A program made the translations under genes and the position numbers. Of a stretch of DNA of 64,000 nucleotides, positions 52,257-63,205 are shown one piece after another (positions within the stretch are counted from its first letter, which is position 1; every line of letters begins with the position of its first letter). Source of the stretch: Botryotinia globosa (Eukaryota > Ascomycota > Leotiomycetes > Helotiales > Sclerotiniaceae). The DNA lies in NCBI GenBank assembly GCA_014898425.1, contig RCSZ01000001.1, positions 434,001 to 498,000 of the forward strand, in the 5' to 3' direction. Under the pieces are notes generated by a model, which saw only the letters and a list, made by a program, of their open reading frames with translations, was not told where the DNA came from and made no database searches.

Positions 52257-54197
52257 ATGGAGGAATCAAAATATAATTCCGAAAAGGGTAATCCCCCTCT
52301 CACTACCAGTGACACTGGTAGCCGAGAGGCATACATGGCAGATACAAAGGCACCTTGGTCAACAAGATTCGTCGACAGCTTCAAGAGAGATCCTAATGCT
52401 GCTGTAACAAAGCCAAGTCAAAGAGGTCTCGATGGACTCGAATCACATGTCTCAGGATTCGATCACAGAGCTGCTGCTGAAGCTACCGCCAACTCTGGTT
52501 TGGCTAGAGAATTGAAACCTCGTCATTTGCAGATGATTGCAATTGGTGGTTCCATCGGTATGTGAAGACAGCTCGTGTAACAGCGATTTGAACAATGAAT
52601 GCAAATGCTAATGGTGCTACCAATAGGTACTGGTCTTTTCGTCACATCTGGAGCTGCTTTGTCAAGCGGTGGTCCAGCTTCGCTCATCATCGCATATGGT
52701 ATTATCGGTATAATGTTGTTCTGCACTGTTCATGCATTGGGAGAAATGGCTGTCGTTTTCCCTGTCTCTGGTTCTTTCGCTGCCTACTCTACACGATTCA
52801 TCGACCCCGCTTGGGGATTCGCAATGGGATGGAACTATGCTATTCAATGGCTTGTCGTCTTACCTCTGGAAATTGTCGCTGCTTCAATTACATTAGAATA
52901 TTGGCCTGGTGCAGCTAACACTAATGCGGCTGCTTGGGTTACGATTTTCTTCGTGGTTATCGTTGCGATCAACTTCTTTGGTGTCAAAGGTTATGGAGAG
53001 GCCGAGTTCGTCTTCTCAATCATCAAGGTCGCTGCAGTCATTGGATTTATTATTCTTGGTATTGTTCTCAACACTGGAGGACAAGTCGGAGGCGGAGAAT
53101 ATATCGGAGATCGTTATTGGTATCCCAATACCGTTTCATCCACGTATGCTGGCTATGACAGTCCGGCAAACCAGGACGCTAATGGAAATCCCGTTCAGAT
53201 TGTATCTGGCGCCTTTAACAATGGTTTCAAGGGTCTTTGCTCTGTATTTGTCACAGCTGCATTTTCTTTCGCTGGTACTGAGCTTGTCGGTTTGGCCGCA
53301 GCTGAAACCGCCAACCCACGTAAAACCCTTCCAACTGCTATTAAGCAAGTTTTCTGGCGTATTTGTCTCTTCTACATGGTTGCCTTGACTTTAGTCAGTG
53401 TTCTTGTACCATACGGAGATCATCGTCTCTTGGGAACAAGTTCCACTGATGCTAAGGCCTCCCCATTCGTTATCGCTATCAACAATGCTAGAATTGGCGT
53501 TCTTCCTTCAATTATGAACGTTGTCGTTCTGATATCTGTTCTTTCAGTCGGAAACTCCTCCATCTACGGTTCCTCGCGTACTATTGCCGCTCTTGCAGAA
53601 CAAGGTCAAGCCCCAAAGTTTCTTGCCTACATTGATCGCAAGGGACGTCCTCTCTTTTCGATCATTTTCGCTTCAGTTCTCGGTCTTCTCTGCTACGTCG
53701 TAGCTGGTGGACCAAATACTGCAGCTACAGCTCTCAACTGGCTTTACTCTCTTTCCGGTCTTTCCTCCCTCTTCACATGGGGATCCATCTGTCTCTCACA
53801 CATCCGATTCCGCGCTGCATGGAAAGCACAAGGTCACACCCTTGATGAATTAGCCTTCACATCCCAAGTCGGAATTATTGGTTCATGGATCGGATTCCTT
53901 CTTAATTGCCTAGTACTCATCGCACAATTTTGGACAGCTATTTGGCCAATTGGATATGCAACAATGTCCAATACCGAAATTGCGAAAGGTTTCTTCCTCG
54001 CGTATTTGGCAGCTCCAGTTGTCTTGGCGTTTTACATTCCTTACAAGCTCTGGTATAAAACTCCATTCATGAAGGTAATGGATATGGATTTGGATACAGG
54101 AAAGAGAGATCTTGACACTCCTGCGTTGATCGAACAAGATCGTCTTGAGAAGGCTTCGTGGCCTGCGTGGAAGAGAGCTTACAAGACCATGTGTTAA
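52257..54197 (+). CDS. Amino acid permease (YAT/GAP1-like family)
   Basis: Plasma-membrane proton/amino acid symporter of the fungal YAT family (APC superfamily). Exons 52257-52557 and 52627-54197 join through a 69-bp intron inside the family motif, rebuilding IAIGGSIGTGLFVTSG, and give 623 residues. A hydrophilic N-terminal tail of ~95 residues with several Lys precedes LKPRHLQMIAIGG. Twelve membrane helices can be picked out, including GEMAVVFPVSGSFAAYSTRF, GWNYAIQWLVVLPLEIVAAS, AAFSFAGTELVGLAAAE with NPRKTLPTAIKQVFWRI, and VLISVLSVGNSSIYGSSRT. The C-terminal cytosolic tail ends EKASWPAWKRAYKTMC; the W and terminal Cys are typical of palmitoylated yeast permeases. The substrate cannot be read from the sequence. 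It appears intact. Confidence 0.95.
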
Positions 54198-54867
54198 ATA
54201 CCACAAGGTCAAGGGATAGGGAACAATGGCGTTTAGGATTGGGTAATTATATGATTATGTATCATGCTTTATTACCATGTTAATGATTGTCTTATTTTTG
54301 GTGTCTTGATGCTTGATAGACATGAGGATGGGAAAAACTGGTCGGGGATGGGCGGAGCTGGGGCTGGGAGCAGACATCTGTTAGATCAAATGTTGGTTGC
54401 TGGAATCAAGCGGAAAAGCGTAGAGAGAAAATAATTGATACATGATTGCTTCTAAAGATCTGGTCTTCTTCTTGATGCAACGTGATTTACTATATCACCT
54501 TCGAAGTTTTGTAGTTGTAGCCAGAAATTGAATACTTGTACATCGCTGACAAGCAGAGCTCTCAATCGTTTGAATTATAATCTGATGATCATAGGGGTTC
54601 AACGTCTGAAATAATTTTGGATTAGTATGCAAGCCTTTCTGTCTCGTGATTTAACCTGTTAGAGTCTCTAAGCATCGGGCTACAATTCAGATTGTTGGAA
54701 ACTGCATTCATCTATTGCTCATGTATGATTGAGTAGTAAGGTTATAGTGCTGGAATGCCAATACAACAAACAATGTAATCTCAACATATCTATTAGGATC
54801 TATCACCTCCAAACATCAGAACAAGCTAAGGTGCGAGTCAGTTTATAGGTATGTATAAGAAAATAGT
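54198..54867. other. 3' flank of the permease
   Basis: Normal composition, no gene seen. It ends where the AT-rich transposon block begins. Confidence 0.5.
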
Positions 54868-55321
54868 AGTGTAATTAGGGTTGGGCGAATTATATAATCT
54901 TGGGGTTGATTATATAATTCTATATTATAATGCTTTTTGAGCGATATGAAATATTATGCTAAGATTATATATATAATTTTTAAATCAATTAAATCAATAG
55001 AATAAATAAAAGTGGGGTTCATTTTGAAAGAAATTTAGATGCATGGTTGAAAAGGTTATTATAAGAAATAAATTCTAGAATTTCAGATTATTGAAAGATT
55101 AAAGAGTTGATTTAAATAATTAAATTTATTTATTTTCGTTGATATATTCAAAATCTTTTTTAGAATTTCGTTTTTAACGCTTTTTTTTATATAATAATCA
55201 TATTATTGCTCTATACTTTTATTTATTTATATTTATCTGTTTATTTAATATAATAGGTTATAATAAGTAAGCTTTTATATAAAAGTTATTATGTAATTAT
55301 TATTTTAATTGTCTAAAAACT

Positions 55322-55996
55322 ACTATTGTTTTTAATAAATATTAATTAAATCACTTGATATTATTATAATATTAAGAGAACTAATTATAATAATAAAACT
55401 CTATTATTATAATGAAATAATAAAAATTCAATATTATAAGAAAAATTTCTTATATTTTTTATTTTCTTTATATAAGAAAGAATATTATTATAAAATAAAA
55501 TAAAGAATTCTTTATTCAAAAGAAAATTCTTTATTAGTTTTTTATTCAAAATAATAATTCATTATTTTGAAAAATTGAAATATCATGTAGAAGCTAATCC
55601 AAATGCAAAATAATAGATATAATATTATGTAATTTTTTTATTTTTTTTATTTTTTTTAATATTGATTATAAATCAATAAAAAAATTGATAAAATTGATTA
55701 CAAAATCAGAATTTTCAAGTACACCACCTATATATTATAGACTTACGTCACCTACATATAGAAAGCAGGAAAAAGTATAAATAAATGACTTGGGTCCCTG
55801 TATTCAGATCTTTTTCAAGCACTCACTTTATATATATTCAAGATTATATAATATAATATCAATTCAAACTTCAATAATAATAGTAATTCTATTTATATAT
55901 TCTACAAACCTAAGCTTCCCATATAGTATTATTCTAGTACTATTCCCAATCAAGCCTAGCCCATCCCCTGACAAGCGCATGACCTGCAACAACTAC
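55322..55996 (+). mobile_element. Solo LTR, copy A (nested in the hAT-like element)
   Basis: The LTR runs 55327-55991 (665 bp), starting TGTTTTTAATAAATATT and ending GACCTGCAACA. Flanks ACTAT (55322-55326) and ACTAC (55992-55996) differ by one C-to-T change, so they fit a 5-bp target duplication altered by RIP. The body has AAAGTATAAATAAATGACTT, a possible TATA box. It is homologous over its length to copy B in inverted orientation. No internal gag-pol remains next to it. Confidence 0.8.
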
Positions 55997-56929
55997 AAAA
56001 GAGAATATAATCGATTATATTAAATATAAGTTCTATAATTTAATAAAAACTTGGAATATTATTTAGTTTCAAAATTAATATATCGAAAAATACTTTGAAT
56101 ATTTTAATTAGAAGATAAAACAATCTTATATTATTATCCCCCTTACTAATTATTTCAAAAATAATAATATTCCTATCAAAATTCTATTGATTAAAACTAT
56201 TTTTATTTCAATTTTGTATTTATTATTTTATAAAATATCTAAATAATTTTTTTTAATATGTTAAATCTAATTACAAGATTTTAAGTAATAAGCTATTTAA
56301 TATTATCTATTTACATATCAAAAAGTAAATTAGTATTCTTATTAATATTATTTCTTATATTCAATTTATTAATAATAAAAATTAAAATATTATAAAGATT
56401 TATATTGAAAACATTTCTTTTATAATTAGTATACAATCATTCTATTAGAAAATATTATTATTAATGCTGAATTTTAAAATATCGAATTCATTCTCAATTA
56501 TATCATTATTACTATATAAAAGATTATCAAGAATGATTTGTTTAAATAGTATACTTTTTTATTAGATATATACTCTATAAAATGTAAATATTAGACTTTA
56601 ATAAAAGATAATCTTAAATTAAAATATATTTATTTTATTCTTTGTAATTGATATAATTATAGTTTATATTCAAAGATTTCTTATTTTCTAGAAAAGATTA
56701 ATATAGAAGTTTTATTAAAATAAATCTTGGTTTTTTTTAATAAAAAAACTAACAATATTATTATATATTTTATAAAATTATTTAAAAAACTTTCTTTTTT
56801 GAAATCTATTATACTTTTGGTTTATCATTGCTTTAATCAAAATTATATTTACAAAATAAAATATATAAATTTGAATACTTAAATCTATTCAAAAAATATA
56901 ATTTGCTTTTCAAAGTTATATCTAATTAT

Positions 56930-57066
56930 CAAGGTGCAGGTAAAGACTTATATTGTATCATAAGAGTTCTAAGTGCTATGAAAGGTTGAGGCCCTATCAT
57001 AGGAAGTAGGGCACGCTAAGAGTCCGTGCCTGAGGCACGAAGGCAACGTAGTTGGCGCCGTGACAC
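56930..57066. other. Normal-composition island inside the AT-rich block
   Basis: About 135 bp with clearly higher GC than the DNA on either side. It contains GTGCCTGAGGCAC, a near-perfect short hairpin, and AGTTGGCGCCGTGACAC. It may be a sequence that escaped RIP, a small late insertion, or a remnant of another element. No coding frame is seen. Confidence 0.4.
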
Positions 57067-58150
57067 TAATATTCTAATATTATATATTATCTCGATTATA
57101 TTCTTTTTAATATTATATTTTAATAAAAGCTTTAAATAATTTATTTTATTTCATAATTTATTTATAAAATATAAAAGATATCAAAATCTAATTAAATTTC
57201 ATTAATTTATGTTTGTTTTTATTAGATTAATATTAATATTTATTTTCAATATTTCAGAATAAAAAACACCTTTCTCTTTTTTTGTAATATTAAAAATTAT
57301 TATTTAAAAGTAAAAAAAAAATCTATATGTGAATTATAATTACAATTTATTTATATTGTTTATATATTTTTAATTCTTTGAATCTTAATATATATTTTAT
57401 ATTCTTATTTGAATAAAAGTTTGAAACTTATATTAAAGAAATATTTGAAGAATTAGAATTTATTTATTTTTTTAGATTTTCATCGATAGTTTAATTAATT
57501 CAATATCGCTAAATTATATTAGCAAATAACAAATTCTAATGTGATTTTCTGGGAAATTGTAATAAGTTCAGATTTTTTTTAACAATTTTAAGAATCTTTA
57601 CTTTTTTCTTATAATTTTAAAAATTCTTATTAATATTCTATTTAGTAATAGAAATATAATTTACCTCTTTTTTCAAAACTAATTTTCAATTTCTTAAATA
57701 CTATTATCAATAGTATACCATTCAAAAGAATATTCTTTTATATAAATTTCATTCAAATTAAATTATAAAATCACTTTTTTATTGAAATAATAAATAAACT
57801 GATTTTTATTTATATAAATTCACAAATATTATATACTATAAAAAAAACATAACTCTCAATTTGAAAATTAATATTATTTATAAAAATATTAATTTAGATT
57901 CTAAAATTATTAAAATCAATGAAAATTTTGAAGATATAAATCTAATAATAAACAATTTTTAGATACATTCCATTAATCTTTTATAATTCAATTAAATTCA
58001 AAGCTTTACTTTCAAAATAATTTTATTAAATTTTCAAAACTCTACTTCCTACACTAAAAATATTATAATTTGACTAATATTATATATTATATTTGATTAA
58101 CGAATATGAGATATTATATATTATCAAATCGCTCAACCCTTAAGTGTAAT

Positions 58151-59160
58151 AGGTAGTATGTATCTAGTTTGAGATATACACAATCTAAGGTGCGAAATCT
58201 TGTTTGGACTGTTTTTCCTGATTTTTGGGTGTGATATGATGTGATATGATGTGATGTGATGTAGAGGATGGGGATAGTATGGTGTGGTTGGGCCAATTTG
58301 ATTATGTTTGGGGGTTTTCTGGATTTGTCTAGTCTAAGGCTGGTAGTCTAATATAGTGCATTATAGTATGGTATGTATGATAGTGTACGTTAGCCCGGGC
58401 GATCTGATGTTAAATTTAAGCTTAAAGTTAAAACGGTTTTGAGAATCTTGGGATTGCGTCACAGGCAGTGAAATAGAACAGAACGGAATGGAAAAGAATG
58501 GAATAGATGATGATAGAAGCAAGAAAGAAAGAGAGAAGAGAAAGACGGGATCATGATCGGGATAAGAATGCGGGGAACGGATTTATATAATATAGATAGG
58601 ATAACAGATATGCAACGAGATGATTGGAACTCTAATGCTAAATTCTAATGTCATTTATGACGATTTAGATGGCGTGGGAATTGATCGACTATTTGTTGAT
58701 AGATAATGACACCTTCGTGTATGAGCATTGGGGGAGTATTTTGTTTAGGAGCGGGGTTAGACTGGACAAATTAATCTACCTAAAATGAACTCAAAATTGC
58801 ACTGAAAGATAAGAGAATATATAGAGCTAAAAGATGTTTCGGCGGGAGCTGAAGTTTGGAATGGTGTTCATAAGAGAGAAAGAAGGAGAGAAGTGAAGCG
58901 GGGATGCGAGGGAAGCTGCTTTATAATAGTAAGATCTCTTGACTTTGTCTTGATTTACACCGGATAAACTCAAGAGAGCTGCATTCGAGTTAAAGCAAAC
59001 CCGAAATGGGAGCGAGTGGAATTCCTTGGAACGTTCAGTAAGTAGCATCGATCCGTAATTGTAAAGCGATGATTGGGTAGCTACAACACTCGAATCCAGT
59101 ACCGCTTTGAAGCAAGGCAGAGGAGATGGAGTTAGCAAGAGAAAGAAAATTAGTCATTGT
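58151..59160. other. Unique-looking 1-kb segment between two AT-rich blocks
   Basis: Base composition returns to the genome norm directly after the right target duplication of the hAT-like element. A GTGATATGAT run lies near 58230-58260. The 103-residue minus-strand frame at 58827-59138 has no recognisable family. This looks like the original chromosome sequence into which the transposons inserted. Confidence 0.45.
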
Positions 59161-59164
59161 TATA

Positions 59165-59690
59165 CAGTATATATATAGTAGTAAGCTATCAGGAATAATC
59201 CCTAATACTATGCCTTTTGAGATAGATTGTATGTATAGTATAATAGTAAAGCTTATAACTTTTATTATATTCATTTATATGATAAAGTAAGTATTAGAGA
59301 TTTTATCTTGCGAATATTATTTCAAGATCTTTAATTGAAGTTAATTTAAATAGAATTAAATTATCAATTAATTAAAATTAGAAATGAATTAATTAGAAAT
59401 GAAGATGTATTTGCTTAATAATTAGATATTTTGAAATTATTAATAATATATTATTAATAGTGAGGGTATTAGATAATATAGAAGTATTATTATAAATTAT
59501 ATAATTGACTATATATATCTCACCCTTTGAATGATTTTTTCAAAACAAAAAGATTAAAAGAGGAGGATTCTATTAGATATATATATAATAGTAAACTATT
59601 AGAACTAATCTCTAATGTTATATCTTTTGAATAGATTACATATATAGTATAGTAGTAAAGCTTATAACTTCTATTATATTCAATGTATAT
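59165..59690 (+). repeat. Direct repeat pair, about 110 bp, about 413 bp apart
   Basis: 59165-59273 and 59578-59690 align along their length: TATATATATAGTAGTAAGCTAT against TATATATATAATAGTAAACTAT, and GTAAAGCTTATAACTT shared exactly near 59247 and 59658. The differences are mainly transitions, consistent with RIP. Nature unknown; possibly ends of a short, decayed element. Confidence 0.55.
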
Positions 59691-59796
59691 TTTTAATCCA
59701 TTCACGTGACAATTAATTTCAAAATTAAGGGTCTTTTAAAGGATTAAAGTTTATATAATTAATTGAAATAGATTTATATTAAATGTATTATATTTA

Positions 59797-60446
59797 ATAT
59801 TTGTTGTAGATCAAGCGCTTAGCATGAGATAGGCTAAGCTGTATTAGGAATAGTATTAAAATAATACTATATTGGAAGCTTAGACTAATAGAATAAAATT
59901 ATTATTGTATTATATAATCTTATATATATATATAAAAGTGGGTATTAGAAAAAGATCTGAATATAGAGATTCAAGTCATTTATTTATACTTTTTCCTGCT
60001 TTTTATAAATAGATAGCGCAAGCCTATAATATGTAGGTAGTGTATTTGAAAATTCTGATTTTGCAATCGATTTTATTAATTTTCTTTACTGATTTACAAT
60101 TAATTTTTATAATAAAGAAAAAGAAAAAATAATATTATACAATATTATGTCTGTCATTCTGCATTTGGATTAGCTTTTACGTTATATTTCAATTTTTTCA
60201 AAATAATAATTCATTATTTTGAATAAAGAATTAATAAAGGATTTCTTTTTATATAAAGAATTCTTTATCTTATTATATAATAATATTCTTTTTTATATAA
60301 ATAAAATAGAGAATATAAGAGATTTTTCTTATAATATTGAATTTTTATTATTTTATTATAATAATAGAATTTTATTATTATAATTAGTTCCCTTAATATT
60401 ATAATAATATTAAATGATTTAATTAATATTTATTAAAAACAATATT
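59797..60446 (-). mobile_element. Solo LTR, copy B (inverted relative to copy A)
   Basis: The LTR runs 59802-60441 (640 bp). On the minus strand it starts TGTTTTTAATAAATATT and ends GATCTACAACA. The flanks ATATT (59797-59801) and ATATT (60442-60446) form an exact 5-bp target duplication. It shares the TATA-like AAAGTATAAATAAATGACTTG and most of its sequence with copy A, with many transitions between them. Confidence 0.82.
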
Positions 60447-61314
60447 ATATTTATAATTATAAAAATTTAAAAGAGAAATTGTATTAAAGACTTGTAGGCG
60501 AAGTCGGTTTATTTCATTATATTACTTTTTTTTTAATTTTATTTAGATTTTATAATTTTATTTAGATTTTATAATTTTATTTAGATTTTTTGTTTTTATT
60601 TAGATTTTTCAATTTTATTTAGATTTTTATAGGTTATATTATATCAAATCAATAATTGTATTACTGAATTACGAAAGCTATAGTATTAAAATAATTTTTA
60701 TTAATATTAAACTTATTATAATTAATATAAACCTTTTTCAATTATTTATATAAACTTTAGCTTTATATATTATTAAAATTTCAATCTTTTAGAACAATCT
60801 TAATTTTGATGTTAGTATTATAAAAATTATATTATTTGAAAGTTTTTAATATATTTATATAGTTATTATTTTTCTTTTTTTTTAATTCAAATTGATTTAA
60901 ATAAATTAATTTAAATAATTTTATTAAAAACGTTTAAGTGCTATAATGTTATAATTATAATATCAAAAAAGTTACAAAATTATTATAACTAATGAGATTA
61001 TTAGAATCGAGTTTTATTAAGCGAGACTCTCTTTTTTTGTGTCTATATATCTTCGGCTCTTGTAGGTGGTAAGATTATTAAGGAGGTAAATCTCCAACTA
61101 ATACTAATAAAAAGATCACCCTATTAAATTACAGCTCAAGAGTATTAAAGCTTTAGTCATATCTGATATAGAATTAGTCTACAAGTAAATACTTTATGTA
61201 GGCCTTAGCTTCATTGAGCTTCGTTGCCGAATTTAGCTAGAAAATAAAAGATCATTCCTCATCATCCCCTTGAAGTGATAAATATAGAAACATATATATC
61301 AGTTTATTTATAAA
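60447..61314. other. AT-rich remainder of the transposon block
   Basis: No open frame. A TTTTATTTAGATTTTATAA tandem unit of about 20 bp is repeated four to five times at 60535-60630. Composition becomes normal after about 61020. Confidence 0.5.
60535..60632 (+). repeat. Tandem TTTTATTTAGATTTTATAA repeat
   Basis: Five diverging copies of a ~19-21 bp unit built on ATTTTATTTAGATTTT. Confidence 0.75.
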
Positions 61315-62367
61315 ATGTTTTTGCCCATCCACAGGCTGGCCCACAACAAAACCATTCGATCACTCTATTGTTCTTGCAAAACACCATCGTCTGCCTCGGG
61401 AGTACTATACTTTCCGGCCATCAAAAAAATGCGGGTTCGTTTCGGCAGGCTGAACTTATGGCTAACTAATCTAGTCACACTGGGAACAACGCAGGGGGTG
61501 AACAATGATCAAACTCACGGACACGAAAGAATTTGGTTCTACTATTCCTATAATCTTGCCTGGAAATTATATGGAAAGGAACAGACCAAAATTCTTCCCC
61601 TTCTCAAGCTAAAAAACCAGATAAACAACATCAACAAGGCCAATGTAGGATCGCTTGCGGACGGACAACTGAGCTTTCAAGAATTCATGGATCGCATTGC
61701 TCATAAACACCTGGGAACATGTAAAGTTTAGCTGAATACCGAAGACCTGGACGGTACAGCACTTGCCATATCAAAGGCTGAATTTGGTGGGAAAGTCAAG
61801 GTCGGCATTGCCACAAATACCGCGAAAAACAAGATTAAAACGTCATATAAGCAGATGCTTGAAAGTCTGGTGGGCGTAGTCACTGATGCCCACCAGAAAT
61901 TTCCAGGCGACTCTGTTATATCTGATACGATGTCACAAATGGGAAAACTAGCCGATAGAATAGCTCATAAACGCAGTATCGATTCCAGTCAGGCCAAATG
62001 GTTAGGGTTGGAAATAGCCACCGGGTTTGGACTTCCAAAGAATGGCTTTAAGAAGCCAACCACAATTACATACAAGAATGTTCCCAATCAAAACTAGGGC
62101 CCTGACGCGGACAAGACAATTACAGTGGTTGATTTGGTGGCTACCTTCAATGACATAAGAAACAAGGCATTGATCGAGAAAGGGTTTGAAGGGGGGAAAG
62201 GGACTCTGTTAAATTTCGAAGACTGGGTGGACAACTACGGCAACAAGGCTAAAAAGGCTCGAGTGGACCAGATTATCAAGAGTCTTCAATTTCCCACAGG
62301 ACTACTCTTACTCTGTGGACTTCCGCGAAGAATCAGATCAACCGCCCTGTGTGCTAGATTTAGCTAA
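61315..62367 (+). pseudogene. Unrecognised gene interrupted by two TAG codons
   Basis: One plus-strand frame runs from the ATG at 61315 to the TAA at 62365-62367, about 350 codons. It is broken only by TAG at 61729-61731 and TAG at 62095-62097. Both fit a CAG glutamine codon changed by C to T in a CpA context, which is the RIP signature. The frame has protein-like composition: ERIWFYYSYNLAWKLYGKEQ, ADGQLSFQEFMDRIAHKHLG, MGKLADRIAHKRSIDSSQAK and FNDIRNKALIEKGFEGGKG. The motif DRIAHK occurs twice, hinting at an internal duplication. No signal peptide or membrane segment is obvious. I do not recognise the family. It lies between the AT-rich transposon block and the second MITE, so it may itself belong to a mobile or repeated unit. 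Confidence 0.6.
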
Positions 62368-63205
62368 GTTCTTTCCCAGAAGAATTGTAAGAAACTCAGG
62401 TCATACCTTAGTTACTATGTTACTTCGGATTTATTTCTGACATATTTCTTTATGATTTCGGGGACCGCTTCTTCATGTGATATGTTAACATTTGTGTACA
62501 TAGCATAATAGTCATATCTTTGCGTCTTGTGTGCCAAAACTCGTTGGTTTATGGTGACAGCATCTATGTTTATGGTAGATATAATTTGAAACACACGGTG
62601 CTCACATGTTTTGAGACATGGGGGATTCAATGTAGTTAGAGCTCTCAAGATCTAGAACTCTTTTTCTGAATAAGCCATGATTAGAACTTGTCCATGGTAG
62701 ATTCTCTAAAAAGCCAGCGATCTGATAAAATTTCGATTTAAGATTTCCCAATCGGAGTGAAACGTGGATTCGATGACATTTCGGATATTCTAGCAAGTAT
62801 TACCACAAAAGGAAAGTTTGCAAGAACCGTTGTACCGACAGTGCGATTAAAGCGAGAACACTGCATTTTTGAAATTGGCCGTCAGGTGATCGTTCGAAAA
62901 AGAAACTCGTTCGCTGCAATTTCTCCTTGTGTGGTGTAATTCATTCTATTAATGAATCACGGGTGGTTCTTTGGGGGCTAGAGGGGACCGTGACTTTTCT
63001 CTATACTGAGGATCACTTCGGATGAGCCCGTTGCTAGCCTGAGCTCCAGTAGCTACCCGCTGCAGTAATCTGTGAGGATGATCTCCCATTCTCTACAATT
63101 TATCTACCTTGTATTTTTGCAATTACTGCAATGGCTCAATGCGACATAGCTTCCTCATTGACTCGCCGGTTTCGCATATCTGTTAAATGATCCCAAAATA
63201 ACAGC
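62368..63205. other. Intergenic, no gene recognised
   Basis: Normal composition. A 60-codon frame at 62757-62939 (DDISDILASITTKGKFART) begins with GTG and has no known family. It could be a fragment. Confidence 0.4.

Larger units (their letters stand above)
54868..58150. mobile_element. RIP-mutated hAT-like DNA transposon with 8-bp target duplication
   Basis: The flanks AGTGTAAT (54868-54875) and AGTGTAAT (58143-58150) are identical 8-bp direct repeats. The body 54876-58142 has imperfect inverted ends: TAGGGTTGGGCGA on the left, and TCGCTCAACCCTTA on the right, which reads TAAGGGTTGAGCGA on the other strand. An 8-bp duplication and TAG-type ends are hallmarks of the hAT superfamily. The interior is very AT-rich with no transposase frame left, as expected after RIP. 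A solo LTR (55327-55991) is inserted in it, so the element itself is about 2.6 kb. A 135-bp stretch at 56930-57066 keeps normal composition. Confidence 0.8.

Noticed and set aside
57040..57062. Retrotransposon primer-binding site at TGGCGCCGTGACAC
   Set aside because: No LTR ends at the required position just upstream; kept only as a weak suggestion.
58827..59138. 103-codon minus-strand frame in the unique island
   Set aside because: No domain, no neighbours, and length within chance for this composition.
54868..61314. Mitochondrial DNA insertion explaining the AT-rich block
   Set aside because: No mitochondrial genes or tRNAs are seen; the terminal repeats and target duplications fit RIP-mutated transposons instead.
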